DNA of 64,000 nucleotides from Anaerolineaceae bacterium (lineage in GTDB: Bacteria; Chloroflexota; Anaerolineae; Anaerolineales; Anaerolineaceae), in contig DQHW01000007.1 of NCBI GenBank assembly GCA_003524305.1, positions 89,096-153,095 on the forward strand, read 5' to 3'. Shown in pieces: positions 55,758-63,111 of this stretch. The notes beneath the pieces were generated by a model, which saw only the letters and a program-made list of their open reading frames with translations, was not told where the DNA came from and did not search any database. A program made the position numbers and the translations under genes. How positions within the stretch are numbered: position 1 is the first letter of the stretch; every line of letters begins with the position of its first letter.

Positions 55758-56066
55758 TTAATTGTTTAAATCCAAATTGACTGCTCGGGAGGGGCTGGGA
55801 GCACCAGGTGCTTCAATACGGTTAACCACTCCCCGGATGCCAACGACTTGTTTGGCGAGTTCTTCAGCAGTTTGACGTTTCAACATGGAGTTAACCGTAC
55901 CTGCAAGATGTGCAATGCTATTGAGTACACCCACACGTAAGTTTAAATCCTCTCCCAATCCTTTTGAAAATACCAAGAGAATTTCTTTTCGTATCTTTTC
56001 ATCCCTGCTACTTGCAAAAGAAGTATTCATGTTTCTGCAAATCACTCCAAACTCAGTGTATTGCAC
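55758..56066 (-). CDS. BON-domain protein
   Basis: 102 aa if started at GTG 56066 (GAGGG 3 nt upstream); ATG 56030 is an alternative giving 90 aa. Residues 25-90 form a BON domain, with the conserved 'LNLRVGVLNSIAHLAGTV' and 'VVGIRGVVNRIE' pattern. BON domains bind phospholipid or other surfaces. No signal peptide is visible. It is the first gene of the twelve-gene minus-strand run that ends at 48567, and an inverted repeat lies directly upstream. Confidence 0.78.
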   Translation of the reverse strand: MQYTEFGVICRNMNTSFASSRDEKIRKEILLVFSKGLGEDLNLRVGVLNSIAHLAGTVNSMLKRQTAEELAKQVVGIRGVVNRIEAPGAPSPSRAVNLDLNN

Positions 56067-56080
56067 AGACCCTCTTATGA

Positions 56081-56098
56081 ATACGACTTTTATCGTAT
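56081..56098. promoter_or_regulatory. Inverted repeat upstream of the BON operon
   Basis: ATACGA-N6-TCGTAT lies 15 bp before the GTG start of the BON gene, where a repressor or an activator would affect the whole twelve-gene run. It does not match the Fnr/Dnr box TTGAT-N4-ATCAA. Confidence 0.5.
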
Positions 56099-56313
56099 GG
56101 TGTTATGCCTTTTTGACAGGTGTTATCCTTCCAGCTATATTTTGGAGATCACTGGCCGTAATCTATTGACCTTCTTGTCCAAATGGAGAGGGTTGAAATC
56201 CAAAAAGAGCTTTTGGGAAGTAGAATTAAACAAGATTGTGGTTGCGGAAACTTAAATAGTAGCGTTGCATCGAGATTAAATTTTTACTCGGGCATTTGAA
56301 TTATTGAAATGGA

Positions 56314-57027
56314 CTATCTTTCTGCCCTTTCAGCCAATCCTTGGGGGTTAATAAGCTGGATGGATTGTTTATTCACAATGATCAGATTTTCTGTCTCCAA
56401 TACTTTCATTGCCCGGCTGAGCACATCGCGAACTGTCCCCAATCGTACTGCCATTTCATCCAGCGTGGTCCATTCACGGCGTGAGACAACCAGTTGCTCG
56501 TTTTGCAGTTCTGCATTACGCAGCAAAGTGCTGGCTAGGCGAGCTTCTACACTCCTTAAAGACAAATCCTCGACAAGTCCAATATAGTGCAACACACGTT
56601 CACTTAATCTTTGGATAATTGCTAGAGCAAGGGCAGGATATTGCTTAACGAGAAGCATAAGAACTTGTGAAGGAATTAACCATGCTTCAACATCTTCCAA
56701 AGCGGTTACTGTACCTGGGTAAGAAGTACCAGAAAAAACAGCTATATCTCCAAAAATTTCGACAGGGCGAAGAAATAGCAAGCCTTGTTCACGGCCTTCA
56801 TGAGTCATACGAGTCGCCTTTACCCAACCCTTTTCCAGAATGTAAACATACTCTGCTGGCTCGCCCTCTAGATAAATAACTTGTCCTGCTTTATATTGAC
56901 GAGGTATGGCAACATCGATTATTGCATTCTGAGCTTCAATGGGTAAAGCCTTAAAATGCTCGATTTTTGATAAAGTAAGTTTAAGGCCTTCAAGAAAACT
57001 ACCGGGAAGCGTGGATTGGATTGTCAA
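56314..57027 (-). CDS. Crp/Fnr family transcriptional regulator
   Basis: 237 aa. The cyclic-nucleotide-binding-like domain spans about 20-140 ('GQVIYLEGEPAEYVYILEKG'), followed by a long dimer helix and a winged helix with 'LDEMAVRLGTVRDVLSRAMK'. The recognition helix has the G-T-V-R-D form instead of the Fnr E-x-x-S-R. The N-terminus has no cysteines, so it is not an iron-sulfur Fnr; it resembles the Dnr/NnrR NO-sensing branch in form. It lies between the oxidase unit and the twelve-gene membrane run and probably controls them. Confidence 0.9.
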   Translation of the reverse strand: MTIQSTLPGSFLEGLKLTLSKIEHFKALPIEAQNAIIDVAIPRQYKAGQVIYLEGEPAEYVYILEKGWVKATRMTHEGREQGLLFLRPVEIFGDIAVFSGTSYPGTVTALEDVEAWLIPSQVLMLLVKQYPALALAIIQRLSERVLHYIGLVEDLSLRSVEARLASTLLRNAELQNEQLVVSRREWTTLDEMAVRLGTVRDVLSRAMKVLETENLIIVNKQSIQLINPQGLAERAER

Positions 57028-57182
57028 AATGGCAGGCTCCTAAAAGTGCAAGTAATATTAGTTTATCTCTCTGTTTAGAGCTTAATCGCAGATTCTATAA
57101 AATCTCTATTCTACTTATTGATATGAATTATACAAAATTATTTTTATCAAAAAAGATGCTGAATTGGACACTTAAAAAGTTA

Positions 57183-57217
57183 TCGGGGTTTTCATTTTTT
57201 ACTGAAGAAAACCCCGA
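57183..57217 (-). terminator. Terminator after the heme-copper oxidase gene
   Basis: TCGGGGTTTTC (57183-57193) pairs with GAAAACCCCGA (57207-57217) across 13 nt. On the minus strand it is followed by TAACTTTTT. It ends the three-gene oxidase unit and separates it from the Crp/Fnr gene. Confidence 0.75.
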
Positions 57218-57243
57218 CAAATCTTTAGTCTTTCTTGAGATGA

Positions 57244-58884
57244 TTATTCCTTTTCAGGAACGGAGATGGTTTTAGAAAGCCGCTTTTCCGGCAGGATCAA
57301 AGAAAAGACATTTTTCAATCCCAGTGTGCTTACCAGATTGATCAAGAAAATTACAAAACCAATACTGAGGATTGTGCCGCCGATTATGGCAGCTAATGTG
57401 AATGGAGTAAACTCTCCTCCGGTATATAGTGTTCTCCGAAGCATGCCTTTTGAACCAGCCCAACCCATTGCATAAGCCATGGATACCGAACCGATCAACC
57501 ATAACCAGAGATGCCAATCAACCAATTTCTTATATTTAAATTCCAAATTGGTGAGCATAGGAACAAGCGTGTAGATTACAGCAAACAACATTGTCCCCAC
57601 ACCAGTAAGCAAGAAGGTATGGGCATGAAGGGCAACCACCCATTGCGTGTTGTGGAAGATCATGTTTAACCCTACATTTGCTTGAATGAGACCAGCAATA
57701 CCACCCATTACAAAGCCAAACATAGAACCTAACACAAACTTGAGAGGAGCAGACATCTTCACCGGGCGGGCTTTCCAGATCGTCATCAAAGAGACAAATA
57801 TAGTCAACCCCATGGTGAAGTATTCTCCCCACGTGATCAATTGACCAGAGAGTATTTTCATCCACATTGGCTGCGAGGTGTCGCCCAAAAGGTGATGACT
57901 CCAAACACCCATTGATACCAGCAGGTCTACCATGATGACGGTTTTAACTACATTTGCTCCAAAGAGTGGCCGCCCAGTTAACAGCGGAACAAGCAGATAC
58001 CATACGCCTGCAGTGTAAATGAGCGCATTTCCATCGGCCACCATATCCAGACCCCACCAGTAGACATTTTTGAAGAGCAATGCATCCACTGCCAGGGGAT
58101 TTAGCGGGTTGCCAAAAAGGGCAAAAAGTCCATAAACGAGGATGAGCACTCCTGCCGTTAAAAGCACTATCGCGTTAATGACAGTATCAATGGATCCGCG
58201 GGCAACCGCAACGATAAATACCGGCATGCCGTTGTAATCTAGATTGACAGCGTTTTTATCTTCCTTGCCGAAGAGCTTCATCAATCGTGGGATGCCGAAA
58301 GCTGCCCGCAGGAACTGTCCAAGTGTGTAAGAGCCTGAATTATCTTTGCTCAGAACAGTTTTGAATATATTAAATGAGAAGAGCAGGATGTTAACCATGA
58401 TAGCGGCTGCCCCCAGCATAAAGAAAATACTGCCCAACAAGGGAACACGGTCAAAAGCCACCGGCAACGGCCAATACAATGTGTACATGGCGTTAAATAA
58501 ACCAAAAAATCCTGCTGCCCAACAAGTCATTACCCCTATGATCTGCAACCAAAAATTTGCGATCACCAACTTCGGATGTTTGACAGGTTTCTTAATCAGG
58601 AAGGGAACCAGAAAGTAGAAAGCGCCAAAGATAGCCATATAAACAAAACCGTAAATCCCAACAATGGGATGGGCGGTTAACATGGCATAATATAGTTCTG
58701 CGGTGGTTGGTTCAACTTCTCCGGGGCGGATCGTATTGAGAAGCGTTTCCATTCCATGTAAAGAATCAATATCGTATTGCTGCGACCGCATGAGCATGCC
58801 TTCGAATCCTGATAATGCCAGGAAGAGGAGAGCCACCACTGCGAAACGCAACGTCCATTTTTCCATCCAACCAAGTTTAGCCAT
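57244..58884 (-). CDS. Heme-copper oxidase subunit I, nitric oxide reductase-like (Asp at a CuB ligand)
   Basis: 546 aa with about 13 helices. Ligands: low-spin heme His72 ('LTAHPIVG', helix 2) and His422; high-spin heme His420 ('ALHAHTF', helix 10); CuB His330 and His331 ('WSHHLLG'). The third CuB ligand, expected in 'W-W-x-x-H', is Asp280 in 'YWWGLDMVADGN'. The Tyr cross-linked to His in oxygen reductases is therefore absent, and the active site points to NO rather than O2 chemistry. The Asp is what I recall for the gNOR class of NO reductases. AGGAGG precedes the ATG; the cupredoxin subunit is 11 bp upstream. Confidence 0.85.
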   Translation of the reverse strand: MAKLGWMEKWTLRFAVVALLFLALSGFEGMLMRSQQYDIDSLHGMETLLNTIRPGEVEPTTAELYYAMLTAHPIVGIYGFVYMAIFGAFYFLVPFLIKKPVKHPKLVIANFWLQIIGVMTCWAAGFFGLFNAMYTLYWPLPVAFDRVPLLGSIFFMLGAAAIMVNILLFSFNIFKTVLSKDNSGSYTLGQFLRAAFGIPRLMKLFGKEDKNAVNLDYNGMPVFIVAVARGSIDTVINAIVLLTAGVLILVYGLFALFGNPLNPLAVDALLFKNVYWWGLDMVADGNALIYTAGVWYLLVPLLTGRPLFGANVVKTVIMVDLLVSMGVWSHHLLGDTSQPMWMKILSGQLITWGEYFTMGLTIFVSLMTIWKARPVKMSAPLKFVLGSMFGFVMGGIAGLIQANVGLNMIFHNTQWVVALHAHTFLLTGVGTMLFAVIYTLVPMLTNLEFKYKKLVDWHLWLWLIGSVSMAYAMGWAGSKGMLRRTLYTGGEFTPFTLAAIIGGTILSIGFVIFLINLVSTLGLKNVFSLILPEKRLSKTISVPEKE

Positions 58885-58895
58885 GGGTCATCCTC

Positions 58896-59312
58896 CTATT
58901 TCACTTCAAGCGCATCTCGGACTACCATGTCAGAATGCTTGGGTCCGGAATATTCTGTTGAACGCACATCATACATACCTGTTTCATCAAACTTCCAAAT
59001 GATCGTATTGGTTCTACCTGGCAGCACTTGCATTTGAAAAACCATGCTGTTATCTTTGCGAAATACGCCAAAGCCGTAGGTTACATCAGCGCTTGTCGCG
59101 TCGAACTGTATGTATTCGTTGGCTTTAATCTGAACCGGGGCATCCATTGTGATGACGTAATTCTCGTAAGTTACCTCAACAACCTGAGATGGAGTTGGGT
59201 TTTGCCAAATCTGCCATGTCTGCCATGGAATGAGGGAGCTAAGCGTGACGACATTAACAATGACGAATATTACGATCAAGAAATACAGCCATCTTTTTTC
59301 TGCTTTTTCCAT
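58896..59312 (-). CDS. Cupredoxin-fold subunit II-like protein with a lost CuA site
   Basis: 138 aa. One membrane helix (about 8-30) is followed by an outer cupredoxin domain. The segment 'DVTYGFGV' aligns with 'DVIHSFWVP' of oxidase subunit II, so the first CuA His is Tyr79. 'STEYSGPKHSDM' aligns with 'CSEICGANHSFM': both Cys are Ser (118 and 122), while Glu120, His126 and Met129 are kept. CuA therefore cannot form, as in quinol oxidases. It pairs with the subunit I encoded 11 bp downstream and begins one base after the 34-aa peptide gene. Confidence 0.85.
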   Translation of the reverse strand: MEKAEKRWLYFLIVIFVIVNVVTLSSLIPWQTWQIWQNPTPSQVVEVTYENYVITMDAPVQIKANEYIQFDATSADVTYGFGVFRKDNSMVFQMQVLPGRTNTIIWKFDETGMYDVRSTEYSGPKHSDMVVRDALEVK

Positions 59313-59313
59313 T

Positions 59314-59418
59314 TTATTTGCCTTTCTCTTTTACAAGGAATGCAAAAACAATGAAAAATATTGCTGCAAGCGCAATGAGAGCTGTGTAGATCCACCAAAT
59401 TACTTCGGAAAGATGCAT
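59314..59418 (-). CDS. 34-aa single-helix membrane peptide, small oxidase subunit
   Basis: Too short for usual gene finding but well supported: GGAGG lies 6 nt before ATG 59418, the product is M-H-L-S-E-V followed by a hydrophobic helix ('WWIYTALIALAAIFFIVFAF') and a basic tail (VKEKGK), and its TAA is one base before the cupredoxin start. Small subunits of this size are known in cytochrome oxidases (CcoQ, CydX). It is the first gene of the three-gene oxidase unit. Confidence 0.75.
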   Translation of the reverse strand: MHLSEVIWWIYTALIALAAIFFIVFAFLVKEKGK

Positions 59419-59458
59419 TTGAACCTCCTAAAAAATGAACATAATATTTCTTCTTCAT

Positions 59459-59476
59459 GAACAGTTTACTTTGTTC
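59459..59476. promoter_or_regulatory. Inverted repeat upstream of the oxidase unit
   Basis: GAACA-N8-TGTTC is centred about 50 bp before the 34-aa peptide start, a normal place for an activator or repressor site. Candidate ligands are the two Crp/Fnr proteins encoded nearby, although the sequence differs from the Fnr box. Confidence 0.5.
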
Positions 59477-59525
59477 TTAATGCCTCCTTTACTATCCAAA
59501 GAAAATTTTCTTGGTTTGCCCAACA

Positions 59526-59756
59526 CTAAGCTTTTGACCAACCAATTGTGAATGGAATACTAATTGCGCCAGTGGGGCAACTATTCTCACAAGCGAAACA
59601 AAGGATGCATGCATTATTGATATCGATTTCTGGAAATTGCGAAACCATTTGGAGGGTGTTTGTTGGACAAACAAGTACACATACACCACATTGTGTGCAT
59701 TTACTTTTGCTAATTTTAAGAAATATTTTCCGTTTTATTTCCACAGAAACCACCAA
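59526..59756 (-). CDS. 2[4Fe-4S] ferredoxin-like protein
   Basis: 76 aa from TTG 59756; GTG 59744 with GGTGG upstream is a good alternative. Two cluster motifs are complete: C-x2-C-x2-C-x3-C-P ('CTQCGVCVLVCP') and a second ('CILCFACENSCP'). Such small proteins carry electrons between dehydrogenases and membrane enzymes. It lies 107 bp upstream of the oxidase unit on the same strand, perhaps with its own promoter, and just downstream of a Crp/Fnr gene. Confidence 0.88.
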   Translation of the reverse strand: MVVSVEIKRKIFLKISKSKCTQCGVCVLVCPTNTLQMVSQFPEIDINNACILCFACENSCPTGAISIPFTIGWSKA

Positions 59757-59819
59757 ACATAGAATAGATCATATGTTAGCGTGTGGTCATGTATATTTTC
59801 AACGACTTATGTCTTATTT

Positions 59820-60485
59820 TTAGAACTGAGTTTCTTCTTCCAATGCAGTTCGATCAAGTAGTACAAACTTGCTGCCTTCCCTACGAATTAGTCCTGCATC
59901 CATAAAACTACGCAAAGTACGGCCTACCACATCGCGGACGGTTCCGAGATGAGAGGCAATTTCATCCTGAGTCCATAGATTGTGTTGATCGCGTGAATCA
60001 GCTTGATCAATTAAAAAACTCGCTAATCGTCCTCGAATTGAATGAAGGGACAACCTTTCAACCAGGACGGTTAAGTGATCCAGACGGTGGGCAAAATCAG
60101 TCAGCACGTGATAGGCAAGGTCTGCTCTGGTTTTCAAAAGCAAGCGATATTTTTCAATGGAAATCGTTAGCAGTTTTGTTTTACCCAAAGATCGGGCAGA
60201 CGCCCTGTGATTGCAGTTTGAATCCACTGCCGGAACGGTATTAAAATGAGCCCCCGGCAATAAGGTGATGAGTATTTGTTCTCTGCCTTCTTTGGTAAGG
60301 TGATAGACTTGAACCGAACCAGAAATGACAAACGCTGCCCACAAGCAAGGTTCGCCCTCCAGTTGGATAATCTCATTATTGGAATAGCATTGAATTGTTG
60401 AGTTTTTTTCAATGAAGGCCAAAGTTTCATGGCTTAGATTTGAAAAAAAGGGAAGTTCGGGGAACTTATTTAGATTGGCACTCAT
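59820..60485 (-). CDS. Crp/Fnr family transcriptional regulator
   Basis: 221 aa from ATG 60485. The frame extends to 60557, but those codons lie inside a terminator stem. The sensor domain (about 15-130) has 'NEIIQLEGEPCLWAAFVISG'; the winged helix contains 'QDEIASHLGTVRDVVGRTLR'. The recognition helix is almost the same as in the second Crp/Fnr protein at 56314 ('LGTVRDV'), so both may bind a common site. No N-terminal cysteine cluster of the Fnr type. A TATAAT (60500-60495) sits only about 10 nt before the ATG, suggesting a very short leader. Confidence 0.88.
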   Translation of the reverse strand: MSANLNKFPELPFFSNLSHETLAFIEKNSTIQCYSNNEIIQLEGEPCLWAAFVISGSVQVYHLTKEGREQILITLLPGAHFNTVPAVDSNCNHRASARSLGKTKLLTISIEKYRLLLKTRADLAYHVLTDFAHRLDHLTVLVERLSLHSIRGRLASFLIDQADSRDQHNLWTQDEIASHLGTVRDVVGRTLRSFMDAGLIRREGSKFVLLDRTALEEETQF

Positions 60486-60497
60486 GTTGAAATGATT

Positions 60498-60545
60498 ATA
60501 GCAAAAAGGGAACTTACATTTACCAGCAAGTTCCCTTTTTGCTAT
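60498..60545 (-). terminator. Long hairpin terminator of the MacB-lipoprotein operon
   Basis: 18-bp perfect arms (60498-60515 and 60528-60545) around a 12-nt loop, with A5 before and T5 after the GGGAACTT stem. It lies 47 bp after the last lipoprotein gene on the minus strand. Its core CAAAAAGGGAAC also occurs in the repeat at 23630. Confidence 0.8.
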
Positions 60546-60592
60546 TACCGAAAACATGAAGTCTTGTATAAATCAGTACGAAAATTGGTTAT

Positions 60593-61186
60593 TTATTTAA
60601 TGTTCATCAAATATTCTATTGTTTTTTCAAATAACAGAGTCTTTGCTGACTGGCCTGAACCAGTGGTTTGGCCGGCAGCTTCTGCTGTGGCGCGATAAGC
60701 AGCTTTTTCTTCTTCAGTTTTAGTGCTTCCTGATCCAGGAACTTTTGTTACCCCAGGGATCGGGGTAGGGAGAACTACACCATATTCTGCATAGAAGGAA
60801 TTCAATTGGGCATTCGTTATCTTCATTTCTGCAATTGATTTTAATTGATCTGTTGTCAAGGTCGTTGTAATTTGATCCTGAATTGCGGTCAATTCTTCAC
60901 TTGCAGTTGTCGTATCACCCGAAAGGGCGATTATGCCTTGCCACAGTGGAATGAGTGATTGAGCTTGCTCAAAAGTTATTGAATTGGCTGTGTTTGCTAA
61001 TTTTATGGTTCCATAGGCTAATTGCGACCTGATGTTTGTTGCATCCGCATAATCAACACTTAAATAGGCACTGGCCAGAGAAGTTGGTTCGATGGATGAG
61101 GAGGAGGATGTAGAAGAACATCCAGATAGAAATATTCCAATTACGAGAACTATAAGTAAATGTTTACGGTTTATCATTTTTTTCAC
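60593..61186 (-). CDS. Lipoprotein, paralogue of the next gene upstream
   Basis: 197 aa. A signal with lipobox 'LSGC' (Cys23) and a Ser-rich stretch precede a helical domain (about 45-135) that contains 'YGTIKLANTANSITFEQAQSL', 'LIPLWQGIIAL' and 'LKSIAEMKITNAQL'. The adjacent lipoprotein contains the same elements in the same order. A low-complexity tail follows. Placed downstream of MacB-type ABC genes, it may be an accessory or cargo of that exporter. Family not recognised by name. Confidence 0.75.
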   Translation of the reverse strand: MKKMINRKHLLIVLVIGIFLSGCSSTSSSSSIEPTSLASAYLSVDYADATNIRSQLAYGTIKLANTANSITFEQAQSLIPLWQGIIALSGDTTTASEELTAIQDQITTTLTTDQLKSIAEMKITNAQLNSFYAEYGVVLPTPIPGVTKVPGSGSTKTEEEKAAYRATAEAAGQTTGSGQSAKTLLFEKTIEYLMNIK

Positions 61187-61187
61187 C

Positions 61188-61868
61188 TTAATTTATATTT
61201 TCGAGATAAGAGATTAGTGCATTGGTAATCACAACAGAAAGTCCGTTTTCACTGTTAGGGCTGGTTCCGATCATTCCATTTTCAGCTTGTTTGGTTGCTC
61301 GTGCCTCAGGCGATAGGCCCTGACCGGTTCCTTGACCAGTTCCAGATCCAGACCCGGTACCCACCGTAACACCATTTGCAGTCGCCCAAGTTTGAATGTC
61401 AGTTTGTGAAAGTTTCATGGAATTTATCAAATTGATTTGATTTGAACTTAATGTAGCTTCGATTTGAGCCAGGACGGCATTAACTTCTTCCTCAGGACTT
61501 GTTCCATTATTTGTCATATTTTGAAGCGCTTGCCATAGCAGAAGTAATTGAGGTGCCTGATCCAGGCTGACTGGATTTTCGGTTTCAGCAAGTTTGAGAG
61601 TGCCCAACGCGAGCATTAATCTTGAAGACAAGGCGTTTTCATAGGAAAAGTCTAATTGTGCCTGTGTTGCTACTTCAGGTGCTGTGTTTTCAACAATAAC
61701 TTCTGTCGATATTGGAAGTTCAGGTATTGTGTTACCTTCAGAACTTGTGGGAACCGATGTTGCAGGGTTTATATCCACCAACACGGGTGTTTGGGTTGGA
61801 GTAGTTCCACATGCTGTTAATAGTACAAAACTCGTTAGTATAAGAGACAAAAGAATCAAGCGTTTCAT
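61188..61868 (-). CDS. Lipoprotein, tandem paralogue
   Basis: 226 aa. Lipobox 'LLTAC' (Cys20) is followed by a Thr/Pro/Val-rich linker and a helical domain with 'LGTLKLAETENPVSLDQAP', 'LLLLWQALQNM' and 'INLINSMKLSQTDIQ', clearly paralogous to the following gene. A Gly/Thr/Ser tract lies near residue 170. The two genes are one base apart, so they arose by tandem duplication and are probably translated together. Confidence 0.75.
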   Translation of the reverse strand: MKRLILLSLILTSFVLLTACGTTPTQTPVLVDINPATSVPTSSEGNTIPELPISTEVIVENTAPEVATQAQLDFSYENALSSRLMLALGTLKLAETENPVSLDQAPQLLLLWQALQNMTNNGTSPEEEVNAVLAQIEATLSSNQINLINSMKLSQTDIQTWATANGVTVGTGSGSGTGQGTGQGLSPEARATKQAENGMIGTSPNSENGLSVVITNALISYLENIN

Positions 61869-61899
61869 TTAAGTATTCCTTTCGGTATATGTAAATTGT

Positions 61900-63111
61900 T
61901 TACTCATGTCGTAACGCGACAATCGGGTCAAGTTTTGCAGCCTGGGTGGCCGGATAATAGCCGAAGAAAATACCGACAATTGCCGCTGCTCCAAACGCAA
62001 TGGGTATAGAAACCGGAACGATGGCAGTCTCCATTGTTCCTAGGGCTCCAAATAGATAAGAGCCTCCAACGCCAATAATTACGCCAATGAATCCACCAGC
62101 CAAACTGAGAATGACGGCTTCGAGCAAAAATTGGAGCAGAACGTCTGATGGTTGCGCACCAAGTGCCTGGCGCAATCCTATTTCTCTAGTGCGTTCAGTA
62201 ACACTTACGAGCATAATATTCATAATGCCAATACCACCAACTACAAGGGATATTCCTGCCACCCAAGCTAAAAGGTCTCGAAATGCAGATGTGGTAGCTT
62301 CTTGAGTGGCGATAATATCTTGCTGGGTTTGAACACTGAAATCTGGTTTTGATGCATCAACATCGTGCCGCTCGGCTAATACAGAAGTAATTTGTGTAAT
62401 TACACTGGGTATATTTTCTTGACTTTCAGCTTTAACGTAGATGGTTTTTACTCTGTCACCGCCAATTGTCATGGCTGGCATGTATTTTTGAAAGACCAGG
62501 TTGATGGGCAGGTAAATTCGACCGTCATAATCAATATCTGCGACCATTCCTTTGGATTCCATGATACCGATGACCGTTAATTTAGTCGAACCTACCGTTA
62601 TAGTTTGACCAAGGGGATCAGTCTCTCCAAAAAGATCATTGGCGATGCCAGACCCAAGTACAGCTACTTTGGCTTTTCGATCATCTTCACTCATATCAAA
62701 ATACCGGCCAGAACTCACTGCATAGTCTCGTACGTTTGGAAAATCTGCAGTTGTGCCGATCACTGCAATTGACTCGAGGGTGATGTCTTCTGCTTTAACT
62801 GTTAGTGCAGGCGGTGCTTGTTCTGCAGTGACACCAGTAATCCCAACAACTTGATCCGTTATGGCGTAAAAATCATCAATAAGCATGGTTTTTGCTGCAC
62901 CAGGAACACCCCTTGCTGGAGAAACAATAATCAGGTTGGCTCCAAGCGCATTGATCTGCTCAGCGATTGCAGCCTCGGTTCCTGCGCTTACAGCCAACAT
63001 GATAATTACAGAGGCGACTCCAATAATTACCCCCAGTGTTGTGAGAACAGACCGAATCTTATTTAGCATTAGTCCTTCCCAGGCAGAATGGAGAATTTTT
63101 TTTGGTTTCAT
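61900..63111 (-). CDS. MacB-type ABC transporter permease
   Basis: 403 aa. One N-terminal helix ('SVLTTLGVIIGVASVIIML'), an outer MacB_PCD domain (about 45-255) and three C-terminal helices of the FtsX/MacB fold ('GISLVVGGIGIMNIMLVSVT' followed by 'ERTREIGLRQALGA'). These proteins use ATP to drive outward transport through a mechanotransmission cycle. The start overlaps the ATPase stop (ATGA). Cargo unknown; the two lipoproteins downstream are candidates for accessory or exported proteins. Confidence 0.92.
   Translation of the reverse strand: MKPKKILHSAWEGLMLNKIRSVLTTLGVIIGVASVIIMLAVSAGTEAAIAEQINALGANLIIVSPARGVPGAAKTMLIDDFYAITDQVVGITGVTAEQAPPALTVKAEDITLESIAVIGTTADFPNVRDYAVSSGRYFDMSEDDRKAKVAVLGSGIANDLFGETDPLGQTITVGSTKLTVIGIMESKGMVADIDYDGRIYLPINLVFQKYMPAMTIGGDRVKTIYVKAESQENIPSVITQITSVLAERHDVDASKPDFSVQTQQDIIATQEATTSAFRDLLAWVAGISLVVGGIGIMNIMLVSVTERTREIGLRQALGAQPSDVLLQFLLEAVILSLAGGFIGVIIGVGGSYLFGALGTMETAIVPVSIPIAFGAAAIVGIFFGYYPATQAAKLDPIVALRHE

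Noticed and set aside
57028..57180. Fnr/Dnr box near TTGATATGAATTA upstream of the Crp/Fnr gene
   Set aside because: Only the left half matches TTGAT-N4-ATCAA; the right half is not present.
60498..60545. Miniature inverted-repeat transposable element
   Set aside because: The A-tract, GC stem and T-tract in the right order and its place right after an operon make a terminator the simpler reading; no target duplication was seen.
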